From NCBI GenBank assembly GCA_012934845.2, contig WNNJ02002049.1, positions 162,873 through 226,872 of the forward strand: a stretch of DNA of 64,000 bases, read 5' to 3'. Position 1 is the stretch's first letter, and each line of letters begins with the position of its first letter. Positions 46,367 through 58,578 of this stretch are shown here, one piece after another. Both the position numbers and the translations under genes were made by a program. The stretch comes from Pomphorhynchus laevis (taxonomy: Eukaryota; Acanthocephala; Palaeacanthocephala; Echinorhynchida; Pomphorhynchidae). Below the pieces are notes generated by a model, which was not told the DNA's origin, did no database searches, and worked only from the letters and a program-made list of their open reading frames with translations.

Positions 46367-47449
46367 GTAATTTTTCAATTTAGATTGTCTATTTCTAGAT
46401 AAGATGCATTTAAAATTTTATTTATTTGACTTTCGTATTTTAAGAATGACTTATTTGAATTATTAACCTAACTAAATTTTTAGTTATTTTTACTGATATT
46501 TATATTTATTTTAAAATCTTTATTTAATTTAATAAGTTTAATTTAATCTTTATTTAATATTTCTGATATTCATTGTGCAATTTGGATAATCTTGCTCAAA
46601 AATACTTTAAGTCGTAAATGAGAAATATATTTTATCTTGTACAGCAGATAGAAAAATTGCATATAAAAATATTTTTGTATAAAAATCAAATACGAGTTTA
46701 AGTATTTAATGTTTTTATATATTTCAGCAGATGTTGGTGCACGTAAATACTTTATTATTGACCCTGCAAATCTTTATTCCTATAGATAACAGTACTAACT
46801 GCTGAAATTTTATGAAACCCTAAAATTGTTTCATACCGTGTAATTAAAACATAAAGTTGAAATTATAAAATTCAAACAATCCATAAATTACGATTAGATA
46901 ATAATTTAAATTATAATTATTGGGTCATCGAATAATTTTAATTTTTTTAATTAATTTTTTATAAGTATATGGAAAGCTTTAACAAGTACATTTTCTACCT
47001 TGTGATAATTTATTATTCATATCATGTTTATATTCATAAAGAATATGTTTAGTTCAATTTGTATATCCCTATTCTCACCTCATAACGATAAAGAATTAGC
47101 TTTAACGAAAAAAAACTATATTTCTACATATTCGCAAACGAATATACTTTCTTCAATGCAGTTTAGAATCACATATTTACCTCCTTTGACCTGATGCAAA
47201 TATATGCATGCTTCTTGTCGAATATAAGATTGACTAATAAATTGTTTACAAGTCCATATTATTTCTTTTTTGGTGAATACTGAATTTTTATTTTTAATAC
47301 GAGATATAATATATCAATTCGGTTAATGTATCCTAGCATTTATAAGCTCTTTTATTTTCCAAAACTGTAAAAAATTGAACACTGGAAAGAAATAATATAC
47401 GATTTAAACTAAACGGCAAATTTAGTTTTAATTTATTAAAAAATTATCT
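46367..47449. other. Intron of gene 2, left part, nothing recognised
   Basis: A+T-rich sequence without coding pattern or repeats that I recognise. The remainder of this intron (to 49486) contains the Penelope-like fragment, the tRNA gene and a tandem duplication listed separately. Confidence 0.5.
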
Positions 47450-47995
47450 ATATTATATAATGATATGAAATATATGTTTCGATATATTGATGATATATGT
47501 GTATTTAATTCTAATAATTTTTATTCAATTAGTGAACAAATTTATCCAGATAGTCTTATTCTTAACAAAATCAATATTGATGATAAATAAAGTATATATC
47601 TAGATATGAACATTAAATTAACATTAACTAAAACTACTATTAATTTATATCGTAAAGATGACATATTTAAATTTACAAGAAACATATTTTTGCATGAGCA
47701 TTCATGCATACCATATAATATAAAATATAATACATTAAATAATGAAATTTTAAGAATTGCAACAATATGTAATGATATTGGCTTTCTTCAAAATCATTTA
47801 AATAATTTAATAGATACATATTTTAAACTAGGTTACTATTCAATTTTTTTATTTTAACTTGATTTAAATTATAGAAAATCTAAAAACAATTATTAATTTT
47901 ATTATTTAATTATTAAATTTTGATTTAGCATTATTATGTTTTGTTTATTTTATAATTATATTAAATACGTAGACTCAGTTAGCTGATTTGATTAA
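47450..47995 (+). mobile_element. Penelope-like element (A+T-rich lineage): YIDD box, thumb and 3' tail
   Basis: The stretch 47460-47600 encodes YMFRYIDDICVFNSNNFYSI, the catalytic YxDD box. It is followed by the same thumb sequence as 22608-22949 (IKLTLTKTTINLYRKDDIFK), nearly identical over 240 bp. It then jumps to the distal tail ending TACGTAGACTCAGTTAGCTG at about 47980. The structured GGCCCC region is deleted here. Clearly a dead, truncated copy. Confidence 0.62.
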
Positions 47996-48358
47996 TTCGC
48001 TGGGATCAATAACTTTTTAATTTTTAAATATTGTGCTATAAATTATTAAACGATCAAAATGTATAATCAATAAATAGAATCTACCGAAAAGAGAAAGCAC
48101 ACTAATCGTTATTATTGAAATAAAAATAAACTAATAAAGTATTTGTCGCAACTAGTAACTTAGTACTCAATCGTATTTTATACTTACTAAATTTCCAAAA
48201 AAAAATAACTTTAGTTTTAAAACAATTCTTTGGACCAGCCTTACTTGTTTAATCTAAGAAATAAAATCAGATTATTATTTAAGTGATGCATCTATTATAC
48301 TGTTTTTATGTTATAATTTTTAATTCATATATTTAATTTCATTTGTAAGAGTAAAGAG

Positions 48359-48430
48359 AGGGGGCACCCAGATTTGAACTGGGGACCTCTCGATCTGCAG
48401 TCGAATGCTCTACCACTGAGCTATACCCCC
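48359..48430 (-). tRNA. tRNA-Cys (GCA)
   Basis: The minus strand folds as a canonical cloverleaf. Acceptor GGGGGTA pairs with TGCCCCC (one G-U). The D arm is AGCTCAGTGGTAGAGCA. The anticodon loop CTGCAGA has GCA at 48396-48398. The T arm contains GTTCAAATC. The discriminator base is U, as expected for tRNA-Cys. It has no intron and no encoded CCA. The internal A and B boxes are intact. It lies antisense within a gene 2 intron. The downstream T-run (minus strand) is short, so termination is uncertain. Confidence 0.93.
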
Positions 48431-48653
48431 TGTGCTTTTCGTTCGTATACTACCTATTTTATCAATTATAGTCTAATTTTTACATGTATGATTTTAAAAG
48501 TTATAATGTAAAACCACTACTTATATATATGACTGTATATATGTGGCTGATAGATGCATCAATTATATAATAGTGAGATAATAAAGTTATTATATTTCTA
48601 TTCTTCCATGATAAATCGTAAATCACATTGAAATAAAAATTAGTCCGATTTAA

Positions 48654-48786
48654 TTTTATTTCGTAGATTAAGCAGGCAAGGCTTGTCAAATGACCTGCAT
48701 TAAAATTCTTGTTACCACATTTTATTTCGTAGATTAAATAGGCAAGGCTCGTCAAATGACCTGTTTTAAAATTCTTGTTACCACAG
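48654..48786. repeat. 66-bp tandem duplication
   Basis: Two adjacent copies of a unit containing TTATTTCGTAGATTAA, GGCAAGGCT and AAATTCTTGTTACCACA. They differ at a few positions. It lies 220 bp from the tRNA gene. Confidence 0.8.
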
Positions 48787-49486
48787 CTATTTAGTTGGAA
48801 ATTTAGTAAGTAAATATACAAGTATAAAAAACGATTGATTATAAAATTACTCGCTGCATGGAATACTCATTAAATTTATTTTTACTTCTATAATAACGAT
48901 CAGTGTTTTGTCTATTTTTAACAGATTCTATTCACTAGAGACATAATTTCTCTAGTTATATTTTTTGAAATTATTTTTTAAGAAAATTATTTTTTTATAA
49001 TATAACAATCTAATAATTATTAATTATTTATTAATTATTAATTAATGTTTTTAAATGTAAGAATTTGAAATTTACTGAGTAGTGATCAAAAGTGACTTCT
49101 TGCTTCTAAAGGCGCAGTTATTTAAATGTCATTTTAAGTATAAAAAACAGTTTAATATGATATTAATATTATATGATATATAATATTAATTGTAAAATAA
49201 TGAGGCTATCAATGTTTTTAGCAACTAATTAAATATCAATAAATCAATTTGATTTTACATTTATTTAAAAGTTTAAATCCAAAATGAAAATTAATAATTA
49301 AATTCAACTAAAAGATATTACACTTTTTATTGATATTAAATTTTATATTATTATTTTGATAATAATATTATTGATATTGAATAAAATATTAAATTCAATT
49401 TGAATATAAGACATAAAAATTATAAATTAATATATCATTTAATATATTAGATATTAATTTAATTAGATATGTTATCGCTATTTAAG

Positions 49487-49963
49487 ATAATTTGGAAAAA
49501 AGACGGACATAACTTGGCGAATTCTTCACGCATTAGTTGCACCTACAATATGATGAATAATTCCTGTTCACTAAGAATTTCGCATGCCAGACTTACTGAC
49601 GCAGGATTATATGTAGTAAGCATTGAAAACTATTTGGGAAGTCAGTCATGTCAATGCGCTGTTGATGTTACCAAAGATGTAATGATTGACTCCAATTCTT
49701 TTATATCGTCATCAGCATTTGAAAAATTTGAGAACAAAGAAAAGCCTAGCAAAGATATTTATGTGTCTCATGTTGACGATAGAGCTTTCATTAATCCGAG
49801 AGCCTTCCAAAATTTAGAGGTAAAACCGAAGTGTATTCTTCAACAGGAGGAACCACTTATTGTAGAAAATTTAAAAATTATTGCTCGTCAGAAGGATTTA
49901 ACTGTCGATGAAGGCAAGGATATATTCCTGTACGCGACATTAGCAGGCAAGCCTATTGATAAT
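49487..49963 (+). CDS. Gene 2 cassette exon: second half of Ig6, linker, first half of Ig7
   Basis: Acceptor TATTTAAG and donor GTAAGT, phase 0 at both ends. It opens IIWKKDGHNLANSSRI with Trp as third codon, then RLTDAGLYVVSIENYLG. The linker motifs are IDSNSFISSSAFEKFE and VDDRAFINPRAFQNLE. Ig7 starts IIARQKDLTVDEGKDIFLYA and is cut at KPIDN. Confidence 0.9.
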
Positions 49964-50592
49964 GTAAGTATCCTATAGTCATTCTTAAAGTTATTAAAGT
50001 TATCAACAGATTTGCTGTGGTAAAATTTGTTGTTAAACATGTGTAACATTTCTATTTCATTTTGATACTCTATTGAGCTATCTACCGGGAAAATAATTAC
50101 CTTTATCGCAAAAACTATTATAATTATCGAAATTCCCTCAATGTTTGCATTACCTTAGTTTGACAATTGGTTGGACATGCCGTTTTTACAAATTTATTAA
50201 AATTAAATTAAAGATTTTCTTAACAACTCGAATTTATTGTCAGTGTTTGGCTGAAACAAACAATGCTTGATTTACAAACACAAAATGCCGTGTTTATAAA
50301 TCAAACACGGTATTTGATTTAAATTATTGTTCTATCTCTCATGATAAATGACATGCATGACAAAGGAATATATACGGATTATATATACTTTATAAGTATA
50401 ATTCTTTAAATGCTAAGTATTACGCCAATATTATCTAATTCGATTTTGAAGTGTCGATTTTTTATTACATTTTAAATTGTACAAATTTATTAGCACTGGA
50501 GAATTGGATCATAAAAATCCTGTTTTATGATTAAAATCGAGTTTGAATTATCGATTTTGTAGCATTGTTGAATATAATGATTTTATTTTTCC

Positions 50593-50822
50593 GATTGTGG
50601 CACGATATTATCCTCACAGGTATTGATCTTATTTTTGATACAGCAGGACGCTACTAATCAGCCTGGTTTGGTCTCATCAGCTGCTGACCCAGACCTACAT
50701 TTCATGTTTCGACCCTTATTATCTGCTTTTTCCGTAGACTGATGCTGAACGGATTTGAACTCAGAACGTCTGTATCACGATTCAACGTTACATACACTGA
50801 GCTGGCTGCTCCAGTGGTGTAG
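50593..50822 (-). mobile_element. SINE-A, tRNA-derived, near full length
   Basis: Read on the minus strand: a tRNA-like head (A-box-like CAGCTCAGTG; B box GTTCAAATCC at plus 50751-50760), then a body containing AAGGGTCGAAACATGAAATG and GGTCTGGGTCAGCAGCTGAT. It ends GATAATATCGTGCCACAATC. It defines the family seen as fragments at 1-155 and 531-640. I found no clear target-site duplication. Confidence 0.75.
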
Positions 50823-50886
50823 ATAATGATTTTAGATGAAAAATTCTTTATTCTAAATAGTTGATAATGATCCATTATTGATAAAT

Positions 50887-51032
50887 AATTATTGGAGCTG
50901 GATCAAAGAAAAGAGGAAATTTTTTATTGATATTTCGCTAACTTCTGTTAGCATCTTCAGAAAATTACATCTTCGGAATATTAGCGAAATATCGAAACAT
51001 TTCCTATTTTCTTTGATTCAGCTCCAATAATT
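50887..51032. mobile_element. 146-bp foldback (MITE-like) element
   Basis: About 48-bp terminal inverted repeats: ATTATTGGAGCTGGATCAAA at the left and its near complement (TTTGATTCAGCTCCAATAAT) at the right. Both arms end at TATTTCGCTA around a short centre. Half of the same element is at 39715-39757. No coding capacity. Confidence 0.7.
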
Positions 51033-51160
51033 CGTTATTCTTTATTCAATGAAGGTCTAACAGCAAATTTTCGATAACTAACTGTTACCATTGTTAGGCT
51101 GAACACACAATTTGTGATAGCAATGTTATATACTGACGCTCCCCGTGTTCCGTTGTAGCT

Positions 51161-51201
51161 TTATTACGAAGCTCTATAAGCTTTATAGAGCTTCGTAATA
51201 A
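51161..51201. repeat. Perfect 19-bp inverted repeat
   Basis: TTATTACGAAGCTCTATAA at 51161-51179 is exactly complementary to 51183-51201 with a 3-base spacer (GCT). Function unknown. Followed by further partial copies of TTACTTCTTCGTAATAAAG. Confidence 0.85.
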
Positions 51202-51932
51202 AGAAGTAAATATTCTTCTAAAGAATTTATTACTTCTTCGTAATAAAGAAGTAAAAAAGAATAAATATTCTTTTTTATATCATGCATATGTATATACTAT
51301 ATATACTATGTGTATATAGTATATATAGTATATACTCATAACTTTTGAAAAATCTAAATATAATAAAGTAATTACAATAATTTGACTTTATATAGATTCT
51401 AGAGAGGATAGAAACGTTGTCGAACTAAACAATTTGTCTCTGGTTTCGGTTACTGTTACGATCATTTAATATTTGAAAGTATCATATACGGATTCCAGAT
51501 CGCGACTATATATATACTAAATACTATATATACTAAATATAGTTTATATATAAAATATATAAACTTTATTTATAATATATATTAAATTAATAATATTAAA
51601 TATTATAAATTAATTGCATAATAAATATATATAAGAAGTATGAATATAATTAATAACAATTGGCATTTATTACAATTAATAATTGGCATTTTATATATGT
51701 GATTAAATAACAAATAATGTTATATAACTTTGTTATATAATTATAAAATAACAAATTTACTGAGATTAATAATTAGGGCCTTTCCAGTTCAAGAAAGTGG
51801 AAAAAATACACTAAATGTTTCATATCTGTTTATATTAATATATTAATAAATTATATATTAATTAATAAGAAATTTTGAAAATTTTCATTTTCAAAATATT
51901 TGTTCGTTAATTGATCAGATTATTCGATATAG

Positions 51933-52511
51933 GTAACCTGGATGCGAAATCATAATATTTTAAATGCATCGTCTCGTATATCTATGGATATTTACCTTCC
52001 AAACCTTACTTGTTGGCTTCAGATAAGCAAAGCAATTCCTGCTGATATGGGTGTATACAATTTATTAGTTACCAATAAAGTCAGTAGCGTAGATGCCCAG
52101 TTTTACGTGGATGTTCACAAAGATGTAGATATCGAGCAATCGCCAATTATAAATGAATCGGCTTTTACTTTGATTGAAGCTTCTGACAGAGGAAAACAAA
52201 TTGATCAAATTCAAGCAGGAGTAGACAGTAAAGGGTACATCGATTATAGAAAATTTATGAAACTTGAAAGTGTGCCGAGCAAAGCAGACATCATTGCAGG
52301 AGTTGACAATAAATCTTTTGTAGATATTAATAAACTACAGGCATTTGATGAAAACATGAACAAAATAAGTGAAAGTAAGGACTGTGATTTACCTGATAAG
52401 GGCAATGAATTCATACCACTATTTAAATCCAACTTAACTGATGTGGTTGCAAATGAAGATGATCATGTATGCACTTTAAGCGTACTTGTTGATGGCAATC
52501 CATCACCTCAA
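51933..52511 (+). CDS. Gene 2 cassette exon: second half of Ig7, three-motif linker, first half of Ig8
   Basis: Acceptor CGATATAG and donor GTAAGT, phase 0 at both ends. It opens VTWMRNHNILNASSRI with Trp as third codon, then IPADMGVYNLLVTNKV. The linker contains IEQSPIINESAFTLIE, VDSKGYIDYRKFMKLE and VDNKSFVDINKLQAFD. Ig8 starts IPLFKSNLTDVVANEDDHVC and is cut at GNPSPQ. Confidence 0.9.
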
Positions 52512-52524
52512 GTAAGTAATAACG

Positions 52525-53065
52525 CATTGGATTAGTTAGATTAATCAGCTAAAATATTAGATTATCATATTTGATTAGTTAGATTAGCTTAGTTCGCTAA
52601 TTATCTAAAATATCAAATTAGTTAAATTAGTCAGCTAAACGATCAGATTATCATATTTGATAAGTTAGATTAGATTAATTAGCTAATTATCTAAAATGTC
52701 AGGTTATTTAGATTAATCAGCTAAAATATCAGATTATAATATTGGATTAGGTGAATAAAATTTATTAGGTAATTATCTAAAATATAAGATTAGTTAAATT
52801 AGTCAGCTGAAATATTAGCTAAAATATCAGATTAGATAAATTAATCAGCTAAAATATCAGATTATCATATTGGATTAGTTAAATTAATCAGCTAAAATAT
52901 CAGATTATCATTATTGTTAAGTTAGATTAGATTAATTCGCTAATTATCTAAAATATCAGATTAGTTAAATTAATCAGCTCAAATATCAGATTATCATATT
53001 GGATTAGTAAAATTAGATAACATAATTAATTAGCTAAAATTTCAGATCAGTTCAATTAATCTTAG
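52525..53065 (+). repeat. Minisatellite, about 43-bp unit
   Basis: A dozen or so degenerate units on the theme TTAGATTAATCAGCTAAAATATCAGATTATCATATTGGA (quoted here as a consensus in two parts: TTAGATTAATCAGCTAAAAT and ATCAGATTATCATATTGGA). It begins about a dozen bases after the donor of the preceding exon. The rest of the 52512-54321 intron is A+T-rich and unremarkable. Confidence 0.8.
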
Positions 53066-54321
53066 ATATTATTATAAGTTGCAAGAGAAACATCTAAATA
53101 GTTTTTACATCGTTCACTGTAATTGTTTACTCACAGCAACTATCGATATAACTTTCAAATTTTTATGAAAAAGCTATTCAAAATAAAATTGAAAAAAATC
53201 TAAATGTATATGAAAAATGTATATAAATGTATATATGTGGTTTCATAAAAATGTAATATACTTGCTATGTAATATATTTACATATTATCGACAAACCTCA
53301 CATTAAAAAATGAACAAATACATAATTCTTTGGCAAAGTAATTTTCAATACAATGAGATGCGTCAATTGTGTATGCATTAAAATAATCATGAATTAATTA
53401 TGGAATTAATTAATAGGAATATTAATCATAATTAATTATCATATAAATTATTATCAAATAAATCAGGTATTCTTGTAAAATATACTTGTGATTTGTAGTA
53501 ATTATTCAAATAATTAATAAAGCAGGTAATTGTTTAAATAGTTCACTTAATTAACATTATAAGATTATGCATGCAACAGATTTCATCACAAAGGTTTACT
53601 CTTCCTTTTACTAGCAATATTTATTTCTCAATTTACTATAGCAGTGTCTAGCTAGATATTAAATAAAGTTCATTTTTTAATTATTTGACAAAATAATTAA
53701 AAAATTTTGATAATCAAAAATTGCTAACAGCAAACCACATATTTTTTAAATCGGTAGTTGTACAGTTATACACATTACTATATAATCGCATTTATCCATT
53801 CCTAATAGCTGTGAATACATGTCTTCTGCGACATATAATGTATAGCTCGATATTCTTCCGAAGACTAATTATAATTACCCAAATATAAGTCTAGTATCAA
53901 GTTAATTGTTGATTATCTTATAAGTTGAAAATTATTTTTGCTTTCTGTATTTTTAAAATACTTTATCGGTTTAATTTCGTGACCTTTTTATACATAATAC
54001 ATACTTCGTCGTTTATTGCCATCGATTTTATTTATATTCATAAATAAAAATAAATTTTATTCGTTCAAGTTCAATATTAAGAAGACAAATCATTTATTAA
54101 TAAAATAAAAGTTCTATAAATTCAACACACAGTGTCATATTAAAGCAAAACAGTGTCCTTTTCAATCTTTACTTGAAAAGAACAAGGATGTCTATAAAAC
54201 CATCATTAACTAATATGAAGAAAGACATGAATTCAAGACAAACATGAATTGACATGAATTGACATTTAAAGACATGAATTCACTGTCTCTCGATTTTAAT
54301 TAATAGCTTTCCTTTATTTAG

Positions 54322-54762
54322 ATAAATTGGTTTAAATACAATTCAAAAATAGACGCTTCTCATCGAATTTCAGCAGATTATGACAAATCCTCGAAAATAG
54401 CAACGTTATCTATACATTCTTTATCGCTAATAGATGAAGGTAGATATCATATATATGCACAAAATTGTCATGGAACGAATGAACAATCATGCTATCTACA
54501 TGTTCAACCAGTACATTTGATTGATAGCTATTCAAAAGCTGGAGCTGTACAGTTGTTGGACAATCAAAGTTTTATTCCTAAATTTCTTGAATCAACAAAA
54601 TCGGAGTATGTTGTACATGAAGGCGACAATTTTAATATTGAAATAAATTTGATGTGCAACTGTGAATGTAATTTAAATGTTTTGAAAGACGGTCGTAATT
54701 TGGAAACATCTGGAAGATTAGATTACAGTCATGAAGTCATTAAGCAAAAACTTATTTTAAGG
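54322..54762 (+). CDS. Gene 2 exon: second half of Ig8, linker, most of Ig9
   Basis: Acceptor CTTTATTTAG ends at 54321 and donor GTAACT starts at 54763, phase 0 at both ends. It opens INWFKYNSKIDASHRI, then SLSLIDEGRYHIYAQNCHG. The linker is short and the motif is degenerate (IDSYSKAG, DNQSFIPKFLE). Ig9 runs from VVHEGDNFNIEINLM past the Trp position (NVLKDGRNLETSGRL, with Leu or Val in place of Trp) to KLILR. The intron therefore falls later than in other domains, and the E-F part is in the next exon. Confidence 0.86.
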
Positions 54763-55052
54763 GTAACTTTTAAGAGCGAATTAATTTTAAATTTTTTTAA
54801 TTTTTAGGTTTATTTTCAATTTATTTTAAATTCCTAAAAGCAACATAAATGTAGTATTATGATATTATATTACAATTCAATATTGCTTCGATATTTCTGA
54901 ATTGAATTATATTTTTGATAATTCAATATCAAAATTTCACTTTTATGTTCTCAGGATGATTTCAATCGTCTGTTCACCTCATATTTTCACTAAAGTAAAT
55001 ACTTTTAGCATTAAACAAATTTCAATCTAAATTATTTAAAATTTCATTGAAA

Positions 55053-55610
55053 TTTTTAATTTAAACGTTTTGTAAGACGGTAGTAATTTGGCAACATATG
55101 GAAGAGTAGATTTTCATGCAAGTTTAATGAATTTTATTTATATTTCTTATAATGGAGAAGTATAAATCAACAAAATATTATTAAAATATTAAATTTAAAC
55201 TATAAAGCGAAAACTTTTTATGGATAATAAACAATATGATTTGTATTAGAATAAGAGAAATTAGATAATTAAATTTCATCAGAAGAAATACGTCTTAAGC
55301 ATGTATTTGGTCCAGCTGCTATGTTAGGTCGATGAATATGGGTTGAAACCTGATAATATATCAGTTCCTATTAATTATCTCTAATCTATATTCGGATACA
55401 TTGTATGTTATTTATTAGTCAATTCATAACAATTGACTTTTATTTTAAATTTTAATTATAAATTTTGACATAAATTAAAAATTATAAATTCTGATATAAA
55501 TTGTATAAAATCTTGTATTATTTATTATTTATGATTATCTATTATTATTTATATTTATATAAAGCATAAATACGAATACTCAGTTAGCTGATCTGATTTG
55601 TTCCACGTAC
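55053..55610 (+). repeat. Chimeric repeat: duplicate of gene 2 Ig9 segment plus Penelope-like tail
   Basis: 55053-55133 aligns with 54668-54745 in the exon just upstream (AATTTAAAxGTTTTGxAAGA, CGGTxGTAATTTGGxAACAT, then TGGAAGA). It continues, as at 34532-34900, into the Penelope-like C-terminal and tail sequence. The structured region there (55310-55365) keeps pairing through G-U changes (GGTCCA with TGGGTT). The tail ends ACTCAGTTAGCTGATCTGAT near 55600. Confidence 0.6.
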
Positions 55611-55679
55611 AACTAATTTTTGTCCTGTGGACTTTATTTTCCCATAAATAAGATCAAACAGAAAATCCTTAAATATATC

Positions 55680-56290
55680 AATTAACAAAATATTATTAAA
55701 AATAAATTTAAACTATTAAGCGGAAATTTTTATAGATAGATAATAAACAATATGTTTTGTATTAGAATAAGATATCATTAAGCCCCGCGTGGCCGAATGG
55801 TTGAGGCGTGTACATTGCAAATTCTATGTACGAGGTTCTAACCTCGAGCATGTACACTCTATCGACATCTTTGTAAGCTTAAGTCAAAGCCACAAATTCG
55901 TGCCGTCGAAAGACGTAGGGGCACAAGATGATGAAGCCGGTTCACTCTGTATTAGAATAAGATAAACTAGATAATCTAATTTCATAAGAGGAAAACATCA
56001 TTAGCAGATATTACACACTGCTGCCATGCTGTGTCGAGGAATAGTGGCCAAATCTTGATAAGATAGCAGTTTCTCATGATGTTCTCTATTCCTTATTAGA
56101 ATACATCTTGTATTATTTATTAGTTATTCATAAAATTTGATTTTTATTTTAAATTTTAATTATAAATTTTATCGTTATGTAAATATTAATTGTATAAAAT
56201 CTTATATAATTATTTATTGTTTATCGTTAGTTTAAATTAATATAGTGTATAAAATACGTAGATTCAGTTAGGTAATCTGATTTCTTAAAA
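55680..56290 (+). repeat. Penelope-like 3' tail copy, interrupted by SINE-B
   Basis: Starts at the coding end (TTTAAACTATTAAGCGGAAA). It is interrupted at 55775-55947 by SINE-B, resumes at TGTATTAGAATAAGATA, and ends GTAGATTCAGTTAGGTAATC near 56278. The structured region (55995-56060) is eroded. Confidence 0.6.
55775..55947 (+). mobile_element. SINE-B, tRNA-derived, with target-site duplication
   Basis: 173-bp insert flanked by identical 17-bp direct repeats (TGTATTAGAATAAGATA at 55758-55774 and 55948-55964), a classic retroposition signature. The head resembles a Ser/Leu tRNA (GTGGCCGAATGGTTGAGGCG; B box GAGGTTCTAACCTCG). The body matches 18945-19110 (AAGTCAAAGCCACAAATTCG, GTAGGGGCACAAGATGATGA). 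Confidence 0.88.
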
Positions 56291-57804
56291 ATATCATTTA
56301 AAATTTCATCGTAATATAATAGAATATTCTAAGATTATTTTTTTATTCTTTCCGCAATTGCATAGCTCTCGCTCAAATTTTATTCAGTACAAATTCTATA
56401 CAAGATAGTACCAAAATATATACATTTTATTTTACTTTATAGGTATTGAATTAATAATATTTAATTTTTATTAAGCATTTAATAATCATATACTAGCAAA
56501 TGTTTGTAGTAAATCATTTAGTAAAGACCAAATCAACACGAAAGGTAGAATCCAAGCAACTGCTTTTTGTCGTCTATATCAATAAGGAATATTCTTGTTG
56601 GATGATTACTACATTGCTATTTTGTCGTCTTAACGACTTATCAATAAGGAATATTTTTGTTAGATGATTACTACATGAAGTGACTTTAAACGATAAATCG
56701 TGAAAATACGAAACGAAGGTCACCAACGATCGTATTCAAATGGTTTAATGCACTCTTACTGATTTATGAAGAATGTGATTAGCGAATATTTAATTATTTT
56801 TATCCAATCTAATTAAACATTTACAGATTACGATATTGATAATCAGTACAGCGAAATCGTTTAAAAAACGTTTCCATAAGTTTTATTTAAGGTTTGCCAA
56901 GCAAATTGTGAATTAAATGACAAAAATATCCTTTTTAGGGAATTGAACCCATAGCTTTGGCTGACAATTTTTATCATTTAAAGTTACCTTAAGTAGAAAC
57001 ATTATTTTGAATTGGAAACTAAGTACTGCGCACGCGACTCTGCTAAAGATTAACTTATAAGATAATTTTAAAGTTATAACTTATGACATACCTTGCAAAC
57101 TGCCTATCGTAACAAGTTCCGTTGTGTTCTCATCTCAGTATACAAACGGTCTTCAAACTATGTCTGTATCTACCGTATGCAGCGGTGCTCGCCTAACTAA
57201 AGAATATTTAAATATATCAAACTCAAGTCTTTTCGGAGTTGTCTTATTTCTGTGTTAATAATTTGGTTAGATAAATAAAGAACGTCCAAATATATATAAA
57301 TTATATTTAATGATTATATATAATTATTAGAAGTTATTCTATAATACCTTATTTTTGATTTATTTCAAAAAAAAAGGTTTTCTATTCCTCCAAATAAAAA
57401 CTATTTGGAAAATAGTTTTATATAATATTTGTTCATGACTTTAACTTAACAGTAAATCGTAAAAATAATGCTAATTATATGAATATTTACTTAAAAAATT
57501 AATTTTCCGCTACGCAAACACCGCTATAATCTAAAAACACAGTTACAACTGCGTAAGGAGCACATTTAATAAAAATATTTAACAATTAATAAATACTTTT
57601 ATTGAATTAATTTCTTTTTATTTTTACAATTAAAATTGTATAAAAATATATATTTGTTGAGTTACAAACTAAACCTTAGTTACATATTAGTATCTAAGAT
57701 AGTACTATCTTAGTACTATCAAAGTACTATGCATATCATAATACCACAAAGTACTATGCATATTTTCTAATGTAAATTGCTTACTAAAATTTACTTTTAA
57801 TTAG
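56291..57804. other. Intron of gene 2, right part after the repeats
   Basis: A 35-bp sequence is locally duplicated (about 56576-56617 and 56640-56676, TATCAATAAGGAATATT). There is a perfect AAGATAGTACTATCTT palindrome at about 57691-57706. No exon or transposon is recognised. Confidence 0.5.
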
Positions 57805-58578
57805 CTTTCGAACATAAGTGCGATGGATTCAGGACGGTATGTGTGTACAGCTGCCAATAAAATGGGCAAAACCAGCACAGAATTTTCGATATTGGTTATA
57901 AATCAGAAGGATGTGTCACGAGATTGGATTATTTCGAATAAAGACGCTATAGAGGCTCTATCTCGTGATGAACACCAACAGAAAGCTGTTGATATACAAC
58001 CAGGAGTCGATGTTTCCCCTATTACTAAACATTCGACAGATCTAGATACAATTATATCCTCCTCTAAGAATATTGAAGAACAGTCGGATATATTAGAAAC
58101 CACTCATTGCAATTTGTCCTTCAATACACCAATCGTAAATCAAGTAGCTAATGAATATGATCAAGTTATTTTCTTTGCAGTCGCAAACGACAAACCTGAT
58201 AAAATATTATGGATGTTCAATGATGTTCCTTTACACGCAGCCTCTAGATTTCACACTACATGCCAAGTGAACGAAATCGCATTAAAAATTGATAAATGCT
58301 CATTAGAAGATGCTGGTGTTTATAAACTAATAATTTCTAATGAAAGCAGTTCAGCATTATGTAGTGCATCTTTAAAGATATCTACAAAAACAGACGCTGT
58401 CCGTAATTTAAAACCATTTGATATTCTTGATAAACAGAAGATTTCTCAACCGATAATCTTTGAAGAACAAACGCATGTTCCCTTATCTGTAAAATCACTA
58501 ATGGCTCAAAAATGTCATTCGTCAGAGGGCCAGAGTATTACGTTAAGAGTGCAAATTACTAACGGGCAACCTAAAGAG
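57805..58578 (+). CDS. Gene 2 exon: end of Ig9, linker, complete Ig10, linker, first half of Ig11
   Basis: Acceptor TTAATTAG ends at 57804 and donor GTATTA starts at 58579, phase 0 at both ends. It opens LSNISAMDSGRYVCTAANKM, completing Ig9 with a canonical YxC. The linker includes PGVDVSPITKHSTDLDTI, a weak motif copy. Ig10 (about 58100-58390) is intronless with Trp (KILWMFNDVPLH) and SLEDAGVYKLIISNESS. Ig11 starts near SLMAQKCHSSEGQSITLRVQ and is cut at QPKE. Confidence 0.88.

Noticed and set aside
52530-53065. CRISPR-like array
   Set aside because: Units are degenerate and contiguous without unique spacers, in a eukaryotic intron. It is a minisatellite.
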